The position numbers were made by a program, and so were the translations under genes. DNA of 64,000 nt from NCBI GenBank assembly GCA_937941715.1, contig CALDGX010000232.1, positions 1 through 64,000 on the forward strand, in the 5' to 3' direction. Below are positions 60,698-64,000 of the stretch, piece by piece. Numbering within the stretch: the stretch's first letter is position 1; every line of letters begins with the position of its first letter. Under the pieces are notes generated by a model. The model did no database searches. It was not told where the DNA came from and saw only the letters and a program-made list of their open reading frames with translations. The stretch is from an uncultured Chloracidobacterium sp. Lineage in GTDB: Bacteria; Acidobacteriota; Blastocatellia; Pyrinomonadales; Pyrinomonadaceae.

Positions 60698-62284
60698 ATG
60701 GACGACGTTTCAAAAATGACGGCGCGGGTTCCGGGTAACGGGCTCTTGGCCGATCTGCGCGCGGCGATCGGCCGTCCGGTCGCGGCCATACCGCTCGATA
60801 TCTTTCGGATCGTGTGCGGAATGCTGTTATTTGCCTACTTTCTGCGAACGCTGCTCGAGGTGCCCGATTTCAGCTCGCCCGACGGTCTCATTGATCACGG
60901 ACTCTCGCTGTCGGTCTATTGGTTTACGCAGATCGGCCTTTTTCACCCCGGGATCAGTGCCGGGGCGTTTCAAGCCATATTTGGGTTCGCCTGCGTGTCG
61001 TCGCTGCTGGTGGCGGCCGGCTATCGGCCCAGATTCTTTGCGTTCCTTCTATTCCTGATCGCCGTCAGCACCTACCGTTGGAATTTCATGGTGATGTACG
61101 TCGATGACGCGATAATGCACCTGATCATATTCTGGCTGTTGGTCCTGCCGGTCGGCCGGACCTTGTCCCTCGCTGATCGGCTGCGAGGCCGCGGTTCGAT
61201 GGCCGAGTGGCTGCCGATGACCGTCCCGGGGCTCGCCCTGCGTTGTTTCTTTTGGAATCTCGCTCTACTTTATCTGGTCGCCGGACTCTGGAAATGGACG
61301 AGCCCGATGTGGCTCGAAGGCACGGCGATGTACGTCATCTTCAGGCTGCCGATATCGTACGGCGCCGATCTCTGGAATGCGTCGCATATACCATATCTAC
61401 GGCTGCTCGATTACTGCGCCCTGGTTTTCGAGCCGGTTTTTCCGATCATCTTTCTGCTCCGCCGCGGCCATATTCTCAAATACGTCCTGTTAATCGGCCT
61501 CATTGGACTCCACCTGGGCACGATCGCGACGCTCAACATTCCGTTCGCCAATATCGCTTGCCTGGCCGCCGCCGTGCTCATTTTTGGCGAAGAGATAATG
61601 TCGCTGTTGAGATCTAAATGGCCCGGCGGGGTGCCGCAACCCGCGAGACCGCAGTTAAGGATCGCCGATGCCGCGGCCGTTTTTGTCGCGGCCACGCTGA
61701 CGCTCGCGATGCTGAGTTCGGTCGCCCTTCCGAACTGGCGGAGGCCGACACGTGTCTCGGCGGGCCCGCACACTGTCGCCGCGGCACCGGCGAACTCCCG
61801 CGGAGGCGAGTTTGACGAAGGTTGGCACGAAGGCCTCGGGCCCGTCCAATCAACATTTTTCGGGGCTCTATGGCTGGCAGGCATCGCCCAGCAATATCAG
61901 CTTTTTAACTGGATAGACGAGCGTAATTACCGCCTGTACTACAGGGTCTATGAGCGGGGACCGGACGGGTCATCGGCCGAGGGGAACACGGCCGATCTGC
62001 TGCCGCGGTCGCTCCGCGGGGTCTTGCTGCAGTTTTACCTGCACGGCATTACCTGGATGCGCGTGCCGCCGGCCCGCCAGGCCGAGATCCGCGAAAGCCT
62101 GCAGACGCGCATCGCTGCCCGCTACTGCCGCAGTGCATCGCCGGCCGGAAGCGTCGACGTCCTTTACGCCCTTGAGCGGATCGACGCGTCAGGCCGCCCG
62201 CCTGAACTGCAATATCAACTGCTGATGAGCTTTACCTGTTCGGGCGGCGATCCGTTGTTTATCTATCGGGAGGCTCAGCCCTGA
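60698..62284 (+). CDS. HTTM-domain polytopic membrane protein
   Basis: A 528-residue protein. The front 320 residues are a multi-helix membrane domain of the HTTM family (related to vitamin-K-dependent gamma-carboxylase): DIFRIVCGMLLFAYFLRTLL, YWFTQIGLFHPG, VAAGYRPRFFAFLLFLIAVSTYRWN (key part GYRPRFFAFLLF), YVDDAIMHLIIFWLLVLP and LALLYLVAGLWKWTSPMWLEG. After a last helix near residues 325-345 comes a soluble domain with GALWLAGIAQQYQLFNWID and a Cys pair (RYCRS; FTCSGGD). No carboxylase activity is claimed; bacterial HTTM functions are mostly unknown. The asparagine synthetase gene starts 36 nt downstream, suggesting one operon. Confidence 0.75.
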   Translation: MDDVSKMTARVPGNGLLADLRAAIGRPVAAIPLDIFRIVCGMLLFAYFLRTLLEVPDFSSPDGLIDHGLSLSVYWFTQIGLFHPGISAGAFQAIFGFACVSSLLVAAGYRPRFFAFLLFLIAVSTYRWNFMVMYVDDAIMHLIIFWLLVLPVGRTLSLADRLRGRGSMAEWLPMTVPGLALRCFFWNLALLYLVAGLWKWTSPMWLEGTAMYVIFRLPISYGADLWNASHIPYLRLLDYCALVFEPVFPIIFLLRRGHILKYVLLIGLIGLHLGTIATLNIPFANIACLAAAVLIFGEEIMSLLRSKWPGGVPQPARPQLRIADAAAVFVAATLTLAMLSSVALPNWRRPTRVSAGPHTVAAAPANSRGGEFDEGWHEGLGPVQSTFFGALWLAGIAQQYQLFNWIDERNYRLYYRVYERGPDGSSAEGNTADLLPRSLRGVLLQFYLHGITWMRVPPARQAEIRESLQTRIAARYCRSASPAGSVDVLYALERIDASGRPPELQYQLLMSFTCSGGDPLFIYREAQP

Positions 62285-62320
62285 CCGCCTCGTGAGAGTG
62301 GTACAGGCCGTTATTGAACT

Positions 62321-64000
62321 ATGTGCGGAATTGTTGCGATCTTTTCACACCGTCGGCGAGTGAGCGCCGAACTGCTTGGCAAAGCGGTCGAGCAGCTTAG
62401 GCCGCGCGGCCCTGACGATACCGGCGTGTGGATCGACCCCGCCGGCCGGGCCGGTCTCGGGCATGCGCGTCTGAGCATTATCGACGCGGCCAACGGGGCA
62501 CAGCCGATGGCCAATGAAGACGGCTCGCTGCGTTTGATCGTCAACGGTGAATTTTACGATTTCGAGCGGATCCGTGAGGATCTGGGAAAGCTGGGCCACA
62601 CCTTTTCGACGCTCTCGGACAGCGAGATCGCCCTGCACCTGTTTGAGCAGTACGGTTCTGATTGCCTTGAGCACCTTCGCGGCGAATTTGCATTTTCGAT
62701 CTGGGATAGTTCGAAGGGCGAGCTTTTTGCCGCTCGCGACCGTTTTGGTATCAAACCGCTGTTTTACGCGGTTGATGCGGACAATATCTATCTCGCGTCC
62801 GAGGTCAAAGCGATCTTTGCCGCTGGTTTTCGTCCGGCGTGGGACCACAGGTCGGTCTTTCAGCACCTTTATTTTTCGGTCGATCAGGATCGCAGCCTGT
62901 TTCATGGTGTTCGCCAAGTCCCGCCCGGACATTTTCTAAGGATCAGTGACGGCGGTGTCAGCGTCAAACGATATTGGGACGTCGATTACCCGCGCTCCGG
63001 CAGCGGGAGTTTCGCTCTTTCCGCGGGCGACTGTGTGGACGGCGTCCGCGAACTTCTGAGCGAAGCCGTGCGTCTGCGGATGCGTGCGGACGTGCCGGTC
63101 GGATGTTATTTGAGCGGCGGCGTTGATTCGTCGTCGGTGCTTGGGTTGGCGGCGACGTTCTCGACTTCGCCGTTGACCGCGTTTACGATCGCCTTCGATC
63201 ACGACGATTTTAACGAGACTGAAAGCGCTTGTCTGACCGCCGGCTTTGCCGGGGCCGACTATCATCCGGTGCCGGTCAAGGCCGCGGATTTCGCAGAGGA
63301 TTTCGAAGAGGCGGTTTGGCGCGGTGAAATGATCCACTACAACGCACATGGTGCTGCCCGGTTTCGTCTTAGCCGGACCGTTCGCGACGCCGGTTACAAG
63401 GTCGTTCTGGCCGGCGAAGGTGCCGATGAACTTTTTGCCGGATATGATTTTTCGAGTCAGGCGGTGCTTTCTGCCGGAACGGCGGGCGGGCCGGGCAAAT
63501 GGGCGCGGATCGCGATGCGTATGCTGCGGCCGAAAAGTCCCCTTCAGCGCCACATCGCACGCACCTCGCCTTGGCTCGCACGGCTCAGTCAGGGCCTTGC
63601 GTTTCCGACGCATCTGCTCGAATACGTCGCCGGCAAATTTGATCTGCTCGGCGGCATCATCGCGCCGGACATCGCCCGCCGATTTGACGGGCGTGATCCG
63701 TACCGCGAATTCTTCAGGCAGTTTGATTACCGATCGACGCTACATGGGCGTGAACCGGCTAAACAGATACTTTATCTGTGGATGAAATCGGTGTTCGTCA
63801 ATTACGTTCTCGCGGCCGAGAGGCTCGATATGGCGCATGCGGTCGAGGTTCGCCTGCCGTTTCTGGATCACAAACTCTTTGAATTTGCCAGAGACATTCC
63901 GGTGACGATGCTCGCGGAGAACGGCCGGCTCAAACATCTGCTTCGCGAGGCGGTCAAGCCGTGCGTTCGGCCCGAGGTCTATGACGGCCTCAAACAGCCG
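62321..64000 (+). CDS. asnB: Asparagine synthetase, glutamine-hydrolysing (3' end cut by window)
   Basis: 560 codons are visible with no stop, so the gene runs past the window. It starts MCGIVAIF with the catalytic Cys2 of the class-II glutamine amidotransferase. Domain 1 has LRPRGPDDTGVW, GHARLSIID, NGEFYDF, ARDRFGIKPL. Domain 2, the synthetase, has the ATP pyrophosphate loop YLSGGVDSSSVLGLA, then LAGEGADELFAGYDF and DMAHAVEVRLPFLDHKLFEFA. All catalytic motifs look intact. The AsnB family includes housekeeping enzymes and amidotransferases of exopolysaccharide or peptide-modification loci. The HTTM gene just upstream makes a specialised role possible. Confidence 0.9.
   Translation, partial: MCGIVAIFSHRRRVSAELLGKAVEQLRPRGPDDTGVWIDPAGRAGLGHARLSIIDAANGAQPMANEDGSLRLIVNGEFYDFERIREDLGKLGHTFSTLSDSEIALHLFEQYGSDCLEHLRGEFAFSIWDSSKGELFAARDRFGIKPLFYAVDADNIYLASEVKAIFAAGFRPAWDHRSVFQHLYFSVDQDRSLFHGVRQVPPGHFLRISDGGVSVKRYWDVDYPRSGSGSFALSAGDCVDGVRELLSEAVRLRMRADVPVGCYLSGGVDSSSVLGLAATFSTSPLTAFTIAFDHDDFNETESACLTAGFAGADYHPVPVKAADFAEDFEEAVWRGEMIHYNAHGAARFRLSRTVRDAGYKVVLAGEGADELFAGYDFSSQAVLSAGTAGGPGKWARIAMRMLRPKSPLQRHIARTSPWLARLSQGLAFPTHLLEYVAGKFDLLGGIIAPDIARRFDGRDPYREFFRQFDYRSTLHGREPAKQILYLWMKSVFVNYVLAAERLDMAHAVEVRLPFLDHKLFEFARDIPVTMLAENGRLKHLLREAVKPCVRPEVYDGLKQP

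Overview
The window looks like a chromosomal segment of an Acidobacteriota member, most likely of the Blastocatellia type. This is inferred from gene content, not from a marker gene. Pointers are the zinc-ribbon/TolB-like/TPR proteins that start CPEC..(Y/F)C.DDG, a TIGR02999-like ECF sigma factor next to a WD40 serine/threonine kinase, fungalysin (M36) proteases with FG-GAP/VCBS tails, a reaction-centre-type cytochrome c, and a TonB receptor with a carboxypeptidase-regulatory-like N-terminus. Base composition is moderately GC-rich and genes are tightly packed.

Region 1 (2-23767, all on the + strand) carries an apparently complete reductive pyrimidine-degradation set: dihydropyrimidinase (cut by the window edge), an NCS1 nucleobase permease, a CoA-acylating (methyl)malonate-semialdehyde dehydrogenase, beta-ureidopropionase, and both subunits of NAD(P)-dependent dihydropyrimidine dehydrogenase (PreT, PreA). 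Only the beta-alanine aminotransferase is not seen. Between these enzymes lie a divergent GTP-cyclohydrolase-II-like protein, a WSC-domain protein, an acetyltransferase, three tandem zinc-ribbon/TolB-like/TPR paralogues, a secreted alpha/beta hydrolase, a PD40 propeller protein, a CpcT-like protein, a dihaem cytochrome c and several exported proteins of unknown function.

Region 2 (23.8-30.8 kb, mixed strands) holds a TPR protein, a GH9 glycosidase fused to a NodB-type deacetylase, and an APH-like phosphotransferase with an acyl-CoA dehydrogenase and a Pat-type acetyltransferase. Region 3 (31.2-36.4 kb, +) is a pilMNOPQ operon ending in a bidirectional terminator. Region 4 (36.4-47.1 kb, -) has three large exported VCBS-repeat proteins, two of them tandem M36 metalloproteases. 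Region 5 (47.2-52.8 kb, +) has a DinG-like helicase, QueD, a TonB-dependent receptor and a small exported protein with an Ivy-like CxxHxC loop. Region 6 (52.8-57.8 kb) is an ECF sigma / WD40 kinase / acetyltransferase operon diverging from a lipoprotein gene. Region 7 (57.9-60.5 kb, -) is rpsU-surE-pcm-dedA followed by tRNA-Pro(CGG). Region 8 (60.7-64.0 kb, +) is an HTTM membrane protein followed by a class-II asparagine synthetase that runs off the window.

No insertion sequence, phage, CRISPR array or rRNA was seen. The least conventional points are the GTP-cyclohydrolase-II-like gene beside a pyrimidine-catabolism gene, the GH9-NodB fusion, the Ivy-like protein, and an inverted repeat abutting the semialdehyde dehydrogenase start codon.
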